A stretch of 64,000 nucleotides of DNA from Gordionus sp. m RMFG-2023 (GCF_954871325.1 NC_088779.1:11286846-11350845), one strand, 5' to 3'. Counted from the first letter of the stretch, positions 1 to 13,688 are shown. Notes: generated from the sequence alone by a model not told the origin. Made by a program: numbers and translations.

Positions 1-796
1 GACTTAGAACTTCGTGGGAAAGTGCAGCTTACAATGATTTACCTGATTCTTATGGACAAGAATGGGTAAGAAATTTGATGATTCATCTAAAATCAATTTA
101 ACATTATTTAAATATAAGACATACGCCGACAGAAAAAGACTTGAATACACAACTTATACAGCATTTTTCGTTACAATCGTTGTAGTGCAATGGGCAGACT
201 TGATTATTTGTAAAACAAGAAGACTTTCTATTATTCATCAAGGAATGGGGTTTTTTAAAGCTTTTTTTTACACCTAGCTAAAAATTCTCCCATTTGAATC
301 TGTTATATTTTTTTAATCATTAATTTCAGAAATTGGGTGCTAAATTTTGGACTAGTATTCGAAACTTGTATTGCCGCAGGGTTATGTTATATCCCAGGAA
401 CTGACGTATGGCTAAGAATGTATCCTTTAAAGTAAATCGCCTTTCATTCTTTCTTTCTGAATAATCTTATAAGAATTAAATAAAATTAAGAATTCTTCAT
501 ATGGAAGTATTTTATTTCAATATAAGAGACATTCGACTTTCATTTTTTTTAAAAAAAATATAATTAATTAAATCAATGATATGTTAATTGTTATTATGGA
601 ATTTGGGCAGATTTAAACATAACATTTATAAACCCTTTAAGAATAAAATTAAAAAAATAAAATTGAAATGATTAGATTTATATGGTGGCTGCCTGGTTTA
701 CCGTTTAGTTTATTAATTTTTGTGTACGATGAAGCCCGACGATATACATTGAGAAATAATCCTGGTTGTTACATAGAAAAAGAGACTTACTATTAA
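1..796 (+). CDS. ATP1A: Na+/K+-ATPase alpha subunit, C-terminal exons (5' end outside window)
   Basis: P-type ATPase catalytic subunit of the plasma-membrane sodium pump; only the last part (about 139 residues) is present. Four exons join in frame: 1-65, 119-249, 330-431 and 676-796 (stop TAA 794-796), with introns of 53, 80 and 244 bases that all start GT and end AG. The donor at 250 (GTTTTT) is weak but is the only one giving the conserved reading. Diagnostic residues are DSYGQEW at the exon 1/2 junction, [15 protein letters not shown] in the M8-M9 region, [12 protein letters not shown], and the family's invariant tail ending KETYY. It is convergent with CBS, with about 900 bases between the two stop codons. 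I see no disruption. Confidence 0.96.
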
Positions 797-1705
797 ATAA
801 TCCATTCCTATCATAATATATAGATACTATGATAATAATGATAATTTTATATGTATCGTTTATAAATTTATATGAAAAATCATCAGAATGTAAATGCATT
901 TGCAATGTATTATTCCAAAGTCCCATAATAATAGCAAAACATTTAATAAAACATTTACGAATATATAAAAAAATCATAATATCGAAATATTATGCAATAT
1001 AATATTTTGAATTTAAAACATGGTTAATAGATTTGTAATGTATTTTTATTCCAAATTCCCGTAATAATAGTAATAATAAAGAATAGTTGTTTGTTTTTTT
1101 AGAATATTTAAAGGTAAAGTAATTATGAATATATAAAAAAAAATAGTAATTTGAAAAAAGTAAATATGTAAAATATTAAATACAAATTTAATTTTGAATT
1201 TAAAATACAGTTTTAATAATTGCTGTTTAAATCGATATTATTTTATGGGGAAAAGGATATTTAGCGAGTTAATGCCTGAAAACTATTATATTAATTTTTT
1301 ATAATTATGGATATATTGATAAAATAAATTTGCGAGTTAATGCCTGAAAACTATTATATTAATTTTTTATAATTATGGATATATTGATAAAATAAATTTG
1401 GCATGGCAAGATATTAAATGTCTGTAAAAATTTATACGGTAATTCAAAAAAAATATTATGAGCAAGTAATTGTTACTATAAATAATATATGAAAAATAAA
1501 AAGTAATATTGCCTTTAACCCCTATTAACAACAGAAATATCATATACAGTATAAACCAGGACGAAAAATTATGTAAATGATAAGATTTCTGGGACCCGAA
1601 TAAATCAACAAGTAACGAACTTATAAGTGTGCATTTATATTTATAATTTTTTCATATAAAAAAATAAATTATAAATGTATTGTTTTTTTTTCCATTTACA
1701 TTTTT
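797..1705. other. Intergenic region between convergent ATPase and CBS 3' ends
   Basis: Very A/T-rich sequence that presumably holds both 3' UTRs and polyadenylation sites. The only structure I can resolve is the 68-base tandem duplication at 1264-1399. Confidence 0.6.
1264..1399. repeat. 68-bp tandem duplication, two copies
   Basis: Two adjacent copies of a 68-base unit beginning gcgagttaatgcctg (1264-1331 and 1332-1399) look identical, so the duplication is recent or conserved by gene conversion. It is non-coding. Confidence 0.9.
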
Positions 1706-4700
1706 TTAAGCTTTATAAGTTGATTCCTTTCTGGCGACAAAATTAAGCAAATCTATACTGGTAACTAGTCCAGTTATATTTTGCTTAACATCGTGGGCAT
1801 TCATACCTTTAACGTTTAAATCAAGTTTTTCCAACTTAACAACGGTATGATTTGCCAGGGACTGGTACCCATTATTAGTCGAAGCATATATGCAAGCAAA
1901 ATGATCTTTCTCCAAAATTTTTGACAGTTCGTAAAGATTGGTGTCCATGTGAATCTATTTTTTTTTAAATTAATTGAAAAATACACAAATCATATATTTC
2001 GTGTGTTGTACATTTACAATCATATCTCCTGGTAAATCATAACAAGATTAAGGTAATAAGGTTAGCTATTTAATTAGTGGTTTTAAGTGATGGCTATATA
2101 TTTCTCATAAAATATATTTTTGTCTATTACTATGCCAATTATTAATAAAAATGAATGAATAAAAATTAATAAAAAATTTTATACGAACCTTTTTAAATTG
2201 TGTGTAAGCTATTTTAGAAACAGGGCTCTCGAGAGTAATTTTGTTAGCCAAAATGGCGGACATTATAGACCCAATAGTTATTATTCCTATGATTTCACTG
2301 GTAAAAAAAAATAATTAAATTCTAAAATTATACAAATATTAAAAAATGCCTTAATATTATTATAAAATAATTTAACTAATTTATTTTTGTAAAGAATGAA
2401 TATGTTCCCATTGTATTTTTATTGTTTTTAATTCTGTCATGTAAATTCCCTTCTTTGCCTAGTGACACTTTTAAGCCTAGTCACTCAACGTAGTCGTAAT
2501 ATCCTCCTTAAATATTAAGAGTAATCCCTCCTTCTTAAATTATAAGTATGCGAAATTGCTGTTACTTTATTTTTTAAAAAAGAAAGGTTATGGGTTTTTA
2601 ATATTTTGTAGAGAATCTTGCTCAGTAGTGGCGTTGGAATGCCAGTATAGATATAATGATATTGCAAGAAAATTATTTATTTAAACAGTAAGTAATAAGT
2701 TTTTATATGCATAGTAAAATCAAATCTTTTTATATAAAATAGATGTGCTTGGCTATAATTTAAAGTTTTCAATTTTAATCGTTAATATATCGTATAAAGA
2801 ATGTAATTTTATATCAAATAATATATAAAAATAAAAAAGCAATATAATATAGCTGCAAAAAATAATGTATATTGATAATTAAAAAAACATTTATTCTTTA
2901 AATTTTGACTTTGCAAAATATTTAATTTATATGTAAACAACTAACAAAATTATATATTACTAAAAATTTAACAAGAATATAGAGAAATTATAGAAACAAG
3001 TCATAGTGTTATTGGAAAACCAACTTTCGCTCAAATTGACTAAGTTTAGTTTTTAAGCAAAAAAATAAATAGGCTGAGCCTAAAAAGTGGCGAAATATAA
3101 TTAAGCTCTGACATAAACCTAATTAGGTTTTTTGAAAAAGTTCAGCTAAAGTTAATAAATCAAAATTAAATTATAATGATTTTATAATTAGGGAATGTCC
3201 AAAATGGTCTTTTTTAAAAAATACTTTTGGAGAAATATTGTAAATTTTAAATAGAATAAATATAGTGCAAAAGTAAGGAATAAATATAATGTAAAAGTAA
3301 GTCATTTTTTTTACTTTTGTAAATTTTAAATAGAAAGTTAATAAATATTGTGATAAGACCAATGTCCTTAATAAATGATTATTTTTTTTAAAAAAATAAA
3401 ATTTTTGTTTATATATTGTTTTTAAAAATAAATTGAATAAATATTGTGAAAGGTTACTAAATATAAGTGTAAAAGGTTACCAATGTCCGAAATATTCATT
3501 TTTTAAAAAAAATTGAATTTTAATACAATAAAAATTTATGGGTAATAAAATTAATTTTTGACATAAATAATATATAATTTAAATATGAGTAAAATAAATA
3601 TATCAGGGATCTAGAACGAACCTTTCAACTGGTATTAATGTGTAATCTACTAAACTAAAATCTGAACCATTAAAAATTTTGTCACGCAAATCTGAGCCGA
3701 GCCAAGCCTCTAAAATGGTCTGTGAACTGGGTTGAATCTTTGAATAGTCTTCCTTTTTAACGATTATAATCAATATTTTAATTGATGATTATTAGTCGCT
3801 CTCCCAAAATCCTACCAGCCTAATCATGGCGGGAATAACGTCTTTTAGCGGCTAATAGAGGTTCAAAAGGTTCCCTGTAATCTGGGTCTAGAATAGGATC
3901 ACCATCTTTTTGACAGGGTGTTAAAACCACCTAAAGGGGTTGATGTCAGGAAGGGTATTCGATTATAAAAACCTTGCTCCGAAATTTCCTAATGATTACA
4001 ACAAAGCATGGCAGGGGTACAGCCCAAAGTACCCTGTAGGGCTCCTCATCCGCCTACGACAAAAAAAAAGGACGGGAAACTTGGTGGAACCCCGATTAGA
4101 GAAAATGAAACATATGACGGCCATAAACGACCTAAAAATGAGCGGATAAACCATTTTACGGGGGATAGAATAAGAGTTGCGACATGGAATGTTGGGAGCG
4201 AGAAGTGGTAGATGCACTGCATAGAAAATATATATAGATTATGTTGCATACAAGAGACCAGATGGAAAGGTATGGCAGTTAAGTTTTTCGGGCAAGGAAG
4301 TAATGATGGTTAATTTTTGGTAGGAAGCTATGCAATATTTTTCAGCATATGTTCTTCAGGTTGGAAGAAGTGAAGAGAAAGATACATTTTGGGACAGTCT
4401 ATGGAAATGGTATTGAGACTGGCAAATGAAGAGGGGATTATCCTGGCTGGTGATCTGAATGGACATGTGGAAGCGAGTAGTGAGGGTTATGAGGGAGTAC
4501 ATGGATGATATAGTTACGACATGAGAAATCCGGAAGGGGAGATAATTTTGGATTTTGGTGATGATATGGATATGATTGTTTGTAATACAATGTTTAAGAA
4601 AATATCAGAGAAGTTAGTGACTTACAAGTGGGTAGTGCTAAAAGTGCGATGGATTATTTGTTAGTAAGGAGGTGGGATAGAAGCATAGTAAAAAAATGTG

Positions 4701-7700
4701 AAAATGATATCGGAGAGGAATGTATTAATCAGCACTGACTAGTTATAGGAGATTTCAAAAGACGCCAGGATCACTAAAAGAAAGTTTGTGCCAAGGCTGA
4801 AGGTTTAGGAATTGAAGGATGAGAGTGCTATACGTCAATTCAATATAACATTGGCGATAAGAGAGATAGAGGTGGCCGAAGCAATTGGGATAAATAACAA
4901 GTGGGAAACCACGATGAAAGCCTGAGCGAGGACAACTATGGAGGTATGTGAATGGAAAAAAGGGCCGTCTAGATCAAAGGAGATATAGTGGAGGAATTCA
5001 TAGCGAAAACTGTGGACGAGAAAAGAAGGCGATTCAAAAGTGATAACGAATTTACAAGGTGGCGAAAAGAAATGCCAAAAAATTAATAGCGAAAGCGCAG
5101 AATAAAAACAGGAGTTTGTTTAAGAAATGTAATGCGCGAATGCGAAATATGGAACGGATAGCAAAAAAGAGGCAAGTTGTGGTAGGTGTTAATGTTTATA
5201 AAATATGGAAGGAAAAATGGTGATTGATAATAGTGATATTAGGAACACATAGTGGATCTATATGGAAGGACTTTTGAACAAAGAGAATGAATGGGATAAT
5301 GATGTTAGTTGTGCAAAGGTAGAAGGTTCAGTAATAAATTTGGCAAGGATGAAATTAAGAGAGGCTTGAAAAAAGATGAAAAAAGGGAAGGCAACGTGTT
5401 CGAGAGTGATATCAGAAATGTTTAAATGTTCTGATGACTTAGGGATTGAATGGTTAATGAATTTAGCCAATGTAATTGACACAGAAGGAACTATTCCCTA
5501 GGAATGGAGAAGTATAATTATTTCAGGGTATACAAGGGGAAAGGTGATCCTTTAAATTGTGGGTCTTATAGATCTATTAAAATCTTGGAACATGCAATGA
5601 AAATATTTGAGAGAGTGCTAGATAAGCGAATAAGGGAACAAACGAAAATTGGTGAATGCGGTTTTACACCGGGGAGCGACAGATGCAATTTTTGTAGTGA
5701 GACAAATACAGGAGAAGAATCTTGCAAAGGCAAAGAAACTTTATTATGCGTTTGCTGATATGGGCATTTGACAGGGTGCCGCGCGAGGTTACTAGACAGG
5801 CCTTGAAAAAAGCAGGTGTGGAAGAATGGTTAGTTATGGCAGTGATGGCAATGTATTTGGGAGCACAAACTGTGGTAAGGATGGATAATGGAGATGGTAA
5901 AAGCTTTGAAGTGAAGGTAGGATTTCATCAAATTCGTGCTGAGTTCATTATTATTTATCTCAGTAATGGATGTGGTGGCTAAAGAAATTCCCTGGGAGCT
6001 ATTATATGCAGATGATTTTGAATTAATGGCAAACAGTGAGGAAGAATTAAGGATAATTAGTTAATGTAAGATAGCTCTGGACGCAAAGGGCCTGAAAATA
6101 AATGCAGTAAAAACAAAGTTGATGATTGGTGTGGATAATCTGAAGATGGAGGAATTCGGCACCTGGCCTTGTGGTGTATGTGAAAAAGGAGTTCAAGAAA
6201 TTTAATTTAATGCACCAGATGCCAGAAATGGGTGCATAAACGATGTAGCATAGAAAAAGGAAGTCTAATGTTAGAAAGAATGACCTTTATTTGTTGAACG
6301 TACATATAAGGGATACATAATACTGATAACGTAGCAAATGGTAGTTTGGATATTGGCAATGGGTTAACTCTGAGAAAAGTGGAAAGGTTTTGCCATCTGG
6401 GTGATATGCTAAACGCAAATGGTGGTGTAGATTCTGATTGTTGCAAGGGTCAGACAAGTATAGAAGAATTTCAGAGAGATGCCGTCTATTCTAACAAATA
6501 AAAATGACTATCTTAAATTAAAGGGGAAAGTTTACATAAGCTGTGCGAGAAGTTGTTCAGTCTATGGCGAGGAAAGATGGGTAATGGAAGCGGTCCACGA
6601 AGCCAAATAGAACAGAGATGAGGATGTAGATGGATGTGTGGGATATGTCTGAGAGAGAGAAAAACTAGCAAGGAATATCGAACAAGAATGGGTATAGAAG
6701 TGATTGGAGTGTTAATGCGAAGAAATAGACTAAGATGGTTTGGACATGTGGAATAAGACGAAATATGACTGGGTAAAAAGATGCATATTGATGGAAGTAG
6801 GAGAATCAAGACATAGAGGAAGGTTCAAGATGACGTGGATAAAGGTGATAGCGGCGGATATAATGAATCTTACAAATATTGATGCTCCAGGACCATAAAA
6901 ATAAAAATCAGAAGGAAAACTGAGCAAACCTGGAAATTGACATTAAACGAGATTAAGATAATTATTAGTCATTTATATATTCTTTTTTGTATATTATTTT
7001 AACAAAATCAAATACCCAATTTGTGTAAAAATTTTTTTACCCTAACTAATATTCTTATTTTTTATGATATTTATTTGAGCCAAAAATAAATTTTTAAAAG
7101 ACCATTTTGGATATTAAATCTCATTTAAAACCCTAATTAGATATGTAAAATTTTTTGAAAAACTTAATTATGTTTAGCGACTGCTAAATTTGCAAGCATT
7201 GTACTGTGAGGATAGATAACTTTAAAAAAATACAAACAAAAATTTCAAAAAATAATTGGATGTGGGTTAAGGCCATTATGATATAATTTTTACCGTATTT
7301 AAATTAACGAAATGTGTTAATTATTCGTAAAATATAAAAATAACAATTATAATGAGTAAAATTTGTATAAACAGGAATACTAAGTGAAATGAACGGTTAA
7401 TCTTTATACAATTAATATTAATCGATTCAAGCCATTATTATATTGCCTAAATTTATAAACATTATAGTTTGGTAAAAATTTATTTAGAGTTTAGTTTGTA
7501 CTTATGCCTAAGCAAATCTTAAAAATAATATTTTTTATAGATTTAAATGATATTTTACAATTTTTTAGTTAAATATAATTATTTCAATCTAAAAAGAAAT
7601 TTCAAACCAGTAATTAATATTTAAATTGTTTTAAAAACCGTAACAGACCAGTAACATTTACAATTTATAACTCTTCATGCCGTAAATTAATTTTACACAA

Positions 7701-10700
7701 CAGCCGATCCCTGGTATAAACAAATAAATAAAAGTTCAGATACAACAAAATATTAACTAAATCATATTATCATTTACGGTCTAGTATTCATTTATCGTTT
7801 TGGTTCAAAGTATAAATTTCTTATAAAATGTACCTATTATGCCTAAATCCACTTCAAGCTCACATCACATGGTCATTTAAATTTTTATAACATATTTGAC
7901 TTAACTATAATTCTTTGTTGATAAATAAATCTTAGGCTTATTACATATATAAAAAATAAGCAAATTATGAAGGAACATAAACATAAACATCAATAACTTG
8001 GAATTAGAACCGGATCCAAATATAGGCAACTGATCAAAACCTTTTATTTTCATCAGATCTATAGCCTCCTTGCAAGTGGAATTAGCATCTATGGAGGTTG
8101 GATTGGATATGACAAGAGATGAGACTGGCAAATTGTGCCACCTATCGTGAAACAAATGATTTTATTAAATTATTTAAATATAATGTTCCATTCTTTCCAT
8201 TTTGCCATAAATGATAAATTCATCTAGGACCAGTAGTGAAATTTAATATTTTTATTTATAAGGGGGGTATGGGGAGGGGGGGGGGGTCGAGAAGGTAATC
8301 ATCTATCAATAAATAACACATAAGTTCTAAAGGGTAATAATAAAAATATTAGTATAAATCATGAATTTAAAGAAAAAACTAGGCAATATTCTAGTATAGT
8401 AAAGAATTAGCAATCATATTAAATTTCCAACAAATTATATAATTTTGTAATTATAAGGAGATCGGTGAATTACCAAATTTTAGATTTTTGCTGGGAAAGA
8501 TTTGGGTCTTGCATAAAACCTCGTTCAATCATCCAATTATCATCCAGAAATTTAGTGCTTTTGTAAAAATGAATATTAAATATTTAAATTTATATAAAAG
8601 AATAGTGAATAATATTCCCAAAATTCTTAGCACCAATAATTTATAATTCCGAATCGAAAAATTTAGCAGATCAATAAATATTAGAATATTAAGAAGTTCC
8701 TAATTTTTTTTAAAAAAGGTATACTCATTTACAAAAAAAAATGTAATATAAAATTATGTCAAATATTTTTTTAAAATTCAGATGAATTAGCAAAACAATA
8801 TAATTTAATAACTAATGTTGTTTAGGGGTTTAACAATACACTTTGGGGGGGGGGCGATTCGATCCTATATTAGATTTATATCCTTTGCATTCTGTAACAT
8901 AGACGATTTTAAAAAACGGCTAACTCAAAATTTTATCCAAAAAAATATTAAGCAGGCCTGAAGATTTTGCTCATCTATTCGCGAAATCTCGAAGCTTAGG
9001 CATATTTTTCTGGCTAAAATATTGAATTAGCCGTTTTAAATGGGCTCAAATGAAGCGATTTTGCATTACTACACGCCTACTACTCATCTCGTATACTTTT
9101 TAATAGTATAATATTTATAATTTAACTATATCATAAAATAAGTCATTTAAATATATTATAATGATCAGTATAAAATATTTTTATTGATAAATCACTTATT
9201 TATATATTAACATTGATCTATTTAAATAATAAGTAATAAACAAATATATTATAAAATTTAAAATAAAATATAAAAATTAAGATGCCATTTTATCGGAATG
9301 AATCGGAATTTTATAATTTTCACCGATAGCTGATATTTTAAAAAGTAAATTATCGGCCCGATCCGATCTGATAAAAAATAATGGTACATCCCTAATGTTG
9401 TAAACTCCATTCAGCCGATTTTAAATGATAAAAATAATACTCAAGCCTCGTAATTTTGTTAATAAATGTCCAAATCTTTTTTGCCATCTAGCAAAAACTC
9501 CAGTGCGTATTGGCGATAATATTGGGTTAACCGCTTTTAAAAATTGAGCTGTGTAACACCAATTATAAATATATATTTAGATAGTATTTTAAACAAATTT
9601 AATACATATAGTTCCTTAAAGAGTCAGGTAAAATAACAACTATTCGGTGGTGCGGTTTATCGAAACTAAAATCTTTGGCTGCTTGTATTGCACAGTACAT
9701 AGCTGATCCGCAACTTCCGCCTTAGCAAAAAGATATGGATTGGTATATAAATGTTGTGCGAGTTTTTTTTTATATAAAATTCCATATATTTTTGTTAATT
9801 ATTACAAAAAATACTAATGAAATTTAATTATATTCTGTAAGAAAATTGGCAAGAATAAAATTTAATTAACTACCAGCTGATTATATAAATAAATAAAATT
9901 TAACTCCGTTTCAACGTAAATTTCGATATATAGCAAAATAAAAGATTAATATTCGTAATAGTAAAATATAATTATGATAAAATGGGATGATTTAGGTTAG
10001 GGTGTAACCCGTAATTATAAATAAAAATGTAGCCATTTTGGATTTAAAGTTATATTATATATATTTTAAAAAAAGTATTTTAATGATTTTTTTTACCACA
10101 TAAGAGTCCTTCCTCTCTTATCAATTTTCGCGCCATGATAAATGATGGCTTGTCTTCGGACTTATACCATTTATCCACCAGCTTTATTTAAAAATTTGAG
10201 TAGCGATTTGAATATATAATGAAAGTTAGACATAATTAAATGGCGTTAGTTATTCAATAGTTCTTCCATTGAGTATATATTTTTTGAGGATGCCTAAAAA
10301 CTTGACTTATTTTAGTGCATCCAACATATAGCTAGCAGTGCCAGCTGGACTTATAAGACTTCTATTTGCAATTTTGAAACCTCTATTTTAAATTATAATT
10401 GCCGTTATATTATATCAGTTAATGTAATAATTTCTTGTCTTATTTAATATAAAAATCATGTTTTAAAAATGTACCGATCTATCTAATACATTAGGAATAA
10501 AATCGTAACCAATCCCTTCAACTTCATAATATGAGGAATCACATTTATTGAGCGATTCTGGCAATGCTAGGATAGAACCTTTAGGATCAACCCCAATCAC
10601 CTAAATATATTATTTAGTTTAAATATAAATCAGTACTAGTTTGTCATGTATATATGAGAAAATTAATAATGTTTTGGCAATGATGATTTCCAGTAATTTG

Positions 10701-13632
10701 CTGCCATCGCTCAAAAATTGGATAAGGAAAAATTTGAGGCAACACTTTTTATAACATCTGATGTTGCAAAATAAAGGAAGATTCAAACAGTGGAGATAAA
10801 ATAATTAAATATAGTGCATAAGGTCACAATATTCTCTTTCAGATCTTGAGAATGGTGACATTTATGATGAAAGAAAAATTGGTTTGCAACAAAATTGAGT
10901 AATGCAATGATTTCTTTAATTCTATATCATTAAATTCCATTCGAATATTTTATATTATATCCAAAAATAGGACTCATCATGAAAGGATTATAATACCTAT
11001 GTTATTTAAATAAATAAATAATATATTATATTTTTTTCCAGGGCTGGCCCAAGAAATTTTTTTACCCCCCCCCCTCCCTTTTCAATTACACTCCTATTTA
11101 GTAATACATTGCCAATATCCATGAAAATTTCTTTCTAATTTAGCTTTTCCTAATATTGTAATATATTTTGTTTCTTTATATATTATAATATAAAAAAAAT
11201 AAATTAAAAAAACAATGACTTTGTATTTATCAAATTTAATCCAAAATAAAAAAAATTAGAAACAAGCTAGAACCTAAACCTGACACAAAAGCCATAAAAT
11301 TTATTAATCCAAACTAGGCTTATTTAATTATGTATAAATTAATCAGGAAAATCATATAGATGGTTATTATCAGAGACCTGCAGGCCCAGCCAAACCAGTA
11401 TACACGGGTCGGGCCATATTTTAAAATTTTTAAAATATACTTGGGCCAAGCTGGGCTTAAGATTAATAAAACCGGGACAGGCCAGGTTGTAAAATTTTTT
11501 TTAAAAATTTATACATCATGAATTATTATATTCCTCATTTAGATATGGTTATAATGATTATATAATTTACTTTCATTTTTATAAATATTAGTTTAATTTT
11601 TATAAATGCAATATATAATATAATATATTCTCAGAATTTTATTTACTTCCATTTTTTTTATAAATATTAGTTTTATTTTTTTTATAAATACAAAATAATA
11701 TAGTATATTCTTAAAATATTATTTACTTCCATTTTAATAAATATCAGTTTTATTTTTTTATAAATACAATTAATAGAGTATATTCTCAAAATATTATTTA
11801 CATAAATTTTTTATAGTATCAATTTATAATATACTAAATATCTATTTAGAATAAAAAAAGATAAAATATGTAATATGCTTGCTTATCAATACTTGATGAA
11901 AAATATAATAAAATATGGAATAGGTGAATTTTTTGTATATACCAGGTCAAATATAATTTAAATAAAAAATCTGGGCTTGGCCAGACCTAAAATTTTTAAA
12001 CCTGGGCTGGGCTTAAATGAAAATTTTTTTTAAAAAAAAATTTGGCCCAGCCCAGGCCATGCAAATGGTACCTTTGCAGGTCTTTGGTTAGCTTCATTTT
12101 ACACTTTAGATAATTTGATTTAATTATTATTGACAAAATTCAAAGAAATAAGAATTGCAATATTTCCCAAGATTTTAAAAAATTTTTTACTCAGCCTAGA
12201 AGAAAATTTTGTACAAATTGTTTGGCCCATCCTAATAATTTTTTTTATCTAGAAAAATTACATTGCTTAATTCTGCTTTAAAAAATTTGGTCAGCCCATA
12301 AAAATATTTTACACAAATTTCCCAATTTACTGGCTATGTTTTTATGATAAACGTTGCGAACCTTTTTAGGTCGCTCCAAAGTATGACTGATTGGACATTT
12401 TGTCTTGAACATATATAAAACAAAATAATTTGCTCAAGTTACCTAGTTGGTTGTTGCAGTATATCTTTAGGAAAATGATTTTAAAGACTCACAGAAGCAC
12501 TTATAAAAAGTCTGGTCAACCAGAATTTTTAAAATGGGGTTATTTTGAATAATTTTGGCTGTATATTTTGAAAGCTGGTCATACAGAAAATTATATATCT
12601 ACTGGTGAGCTGTTGTCAATTTTTAAGTGACACAAAATGTATAAATAGGCAATTTGTTGCAATAATTTTAATTATGCAAATTTTTATTGATGAATAAATT
12701 TTTGTAAAACACTAATTTACTTTCATATAAAAAACATTATTTATTGCTAATAAAATAATATAGAACATAAATAAATACTTTGCAATTTGGTAAAACTTCT
12801 TTTATTTTTTTAGCTACACCAGCTATAGTTCCACCCGTTCCTGCCCCTATTACTATCATATCTAATTTACCTAAATATATTTAAACACAAAACTAAAGTA
12901 GTATCTAGGATTTAAAAATACCTTCACATTGTTCAATAATTTCTTGAGCAGTGCCCTCATAATGAGCCAAAGGGTTTGATGGATTATTATACTTTTATAT
13001 ATCAATATTAAATCTAATATATGAATACAATACTTGGTCTAATATTATGGCATTTGGAATTTCTTTGCATAATCTTTTTGCAACACCAATATGACTTTCT
13101 GGTGAATCCCAACTTGCAGCAGTTGGTGTTCTAACAATTTCTGCACCTAACGCTTTTAAAACTGCAACCTAATTAAAAATAATCATTAAAAAAAATTATT
13201 ATTTACTTTTTCATTGCTCATTTTTTCAGGCATGACAATTATACAACGGTATCCTTTCACAGCAGCCCCCAATGCCAATCCAATACCTAATAAGTCTATA
13301 ATTAAATTTTAAATAATTATGAAAACCAGTATTTCCTGATGTTGGCTCAATAATAATTGAGACACCTGGAATCAATGTTCCATTTTCTTCTGCATCTTCT
13401 ATCATTCTGCGGCCAATTCTATCTTTGACACTACCACCAGCATTAAAAAATTCACATTTTGCAACTATTAAAATATTTATCATTTTAAATCATAATTATG
13501 CTCACATATTTCTGAATCTAGATTGCATTCTTTGCCTATTTTATTAATTCTTACTAAAGGTGTATTACCGATATTTACTAAAATATTTTTAGATATTTTA
13601 GGCGAAATAATTTGATAAGAAGGATTAACCAT
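1706..13632 (-). CDS. CBS: Cystathionine beta-synthase, 13 exons, about 520 aa
   Basis: PLP enzyme condensing serine and homocysteine to cystathionine in the cytosol; also makes H2S. Exons in transcript order: 13632-13506, 13464-13327, 13286-13207, 13168-13034, 12991-12922, 12870-12779, 10600-10475, 10181-10097, 9720-9606, 8557-8474, 8141-about 7989, 2297-2189, 1954-1706. All join in phase with GT-AG borders; only the donor near 7989 is uncertain. Landmarks: [15 protein letters not shown] lysine in [10 protein letters not shown] (residue 56, human 119); EPTSGNTG; phosphate loop [18 protein letters not shown]; then two CBS (Bateman) repeats, with KGFDQLPIF in the first and KDHFACIYA and SIDLLNFVA in the second. 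The start used is the first in-frame ATG, only about 20 residues before the catalytic core, so the human heme domain (Cys52, His65) is absent unless an upstream exon exists. Human CPGC reads PNCK here. Confidence 0.95.
2298..7988 (-). other. Large CBS intron (about 5.7 kb) hosting a LINE
   Basis: Lies between the exons for the first and second Bateman repeats. Outside the LINE (3798-6960) it is simple A/T-rich sequence without coding signal. The insertion accounts for over half of its length; without it the intron would be about 2.5 kb. Confidence 0.85.
3798..6960 (+). mobile_element. RTE-like non-LTR retrotransposon (LINE), near full length, decayed
   Basis: Bounded by a perfect 10-base direct repeat attattagtc (3788-3797 and 6961-6970), read as the TSD. 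At 3163 bases it matches the usual length of RTE-clade elements, which encode an APE endonuclease and a reverse transcriptase in one ORF. The endonuclease starts near 4160 with [12 protein letters not shown] segments include [18 protein letters not shown] (about 5530-5590), [16 protein letters not shown] (about 5767-5815) and the catalytic YADD in [11 protein letters not shown] (about 5996-6028). A C-terminal segment with [18 protein letters not shown] lies near 6685-6740. The reading frame shifts several times and carries many stops (for example within 4200-5500), so this copy is inactive. It lies antisense to CBS inside an intron. The clade is judged from size and motifs; a CR1/L2-like origin is less likely. 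Confidence 0.88.
8558..9605 (-). other. CBS intron of about 1 kb
   Basis: Separates the GGSCGSAM exon from the TKFLDDNWM exon. It contains a G-tract near 8845 and the small element at 9278-9394, otherwise A/T-rich filler. Confidence 0.8.
9278..9394. mobile_element. Possible small terminal-inverted-repeat element (MITE) in a CBS intron
   Basis: The left end TAAGATGCCATT followed by ATCGGAAT resembles the reverse complement of the right end, TAGGGATGTACCATT followed by ATCAGATCGG. Ends of the TAGGGATG type are common in hAT elements. I do not see a convincing 8-base duplication at its borders, so the limits are tentative. Confidence 0.4.
10601..12778 (-). other. CBS intron of about 2.2 kb
   Basis: Contains the miniature transposon 11371-12086 and a C-tract near 11066. 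The piece 10680-10930 is slightly less A/T-rich, but I find no conserved product in it. Confidence 0.75.
11371..12086. mobile_element. Miniature hAT-like element with GGCCCGG-type subterminal repeats
   Basis: The left end CAGAGACCTGCAGGCCC is mirrored at the right end, where the reverse complement reads CAAAGACCTGCAAAGG. GC-rich words (ggcccagcc, gggccaagctggg) fill both subterminal zones, around an A/T-rich centre without an ORF. Flanks gttattat and gttagctt agree at 5 of 8 positions, so the TSD is weak. It is grouped with 27308-27777, 44942-45235 and 45859-46290 by its 12-base end. Confidence 0.7.
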
Positions 13633-13688
13633 TGGCGTTTCACCGGAATATTGATAAAAATAATTTATCAACTGTTTTTAGAAATACT

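Noticed and set aside
6207-6927. Minus-strand ORFs across the LINE 3' part
   Set aside because: Antisense shadows of the LINE C-terminal region, which reads correctly on the plus strand.
3798-6960. Retrovirus or LTR-element origin for the reverse transcriptase
   Set aside because: APE endonuclease precedes the RT, a short TSD bounds the element, and there are no long terminal repeats, protease, integrase or envelope; it is a LINE.
8830-8880. cactttggggggggg as a transposon end
   Set aside because: No partner inverted end or TSD could be found; kept only as a G-tract.
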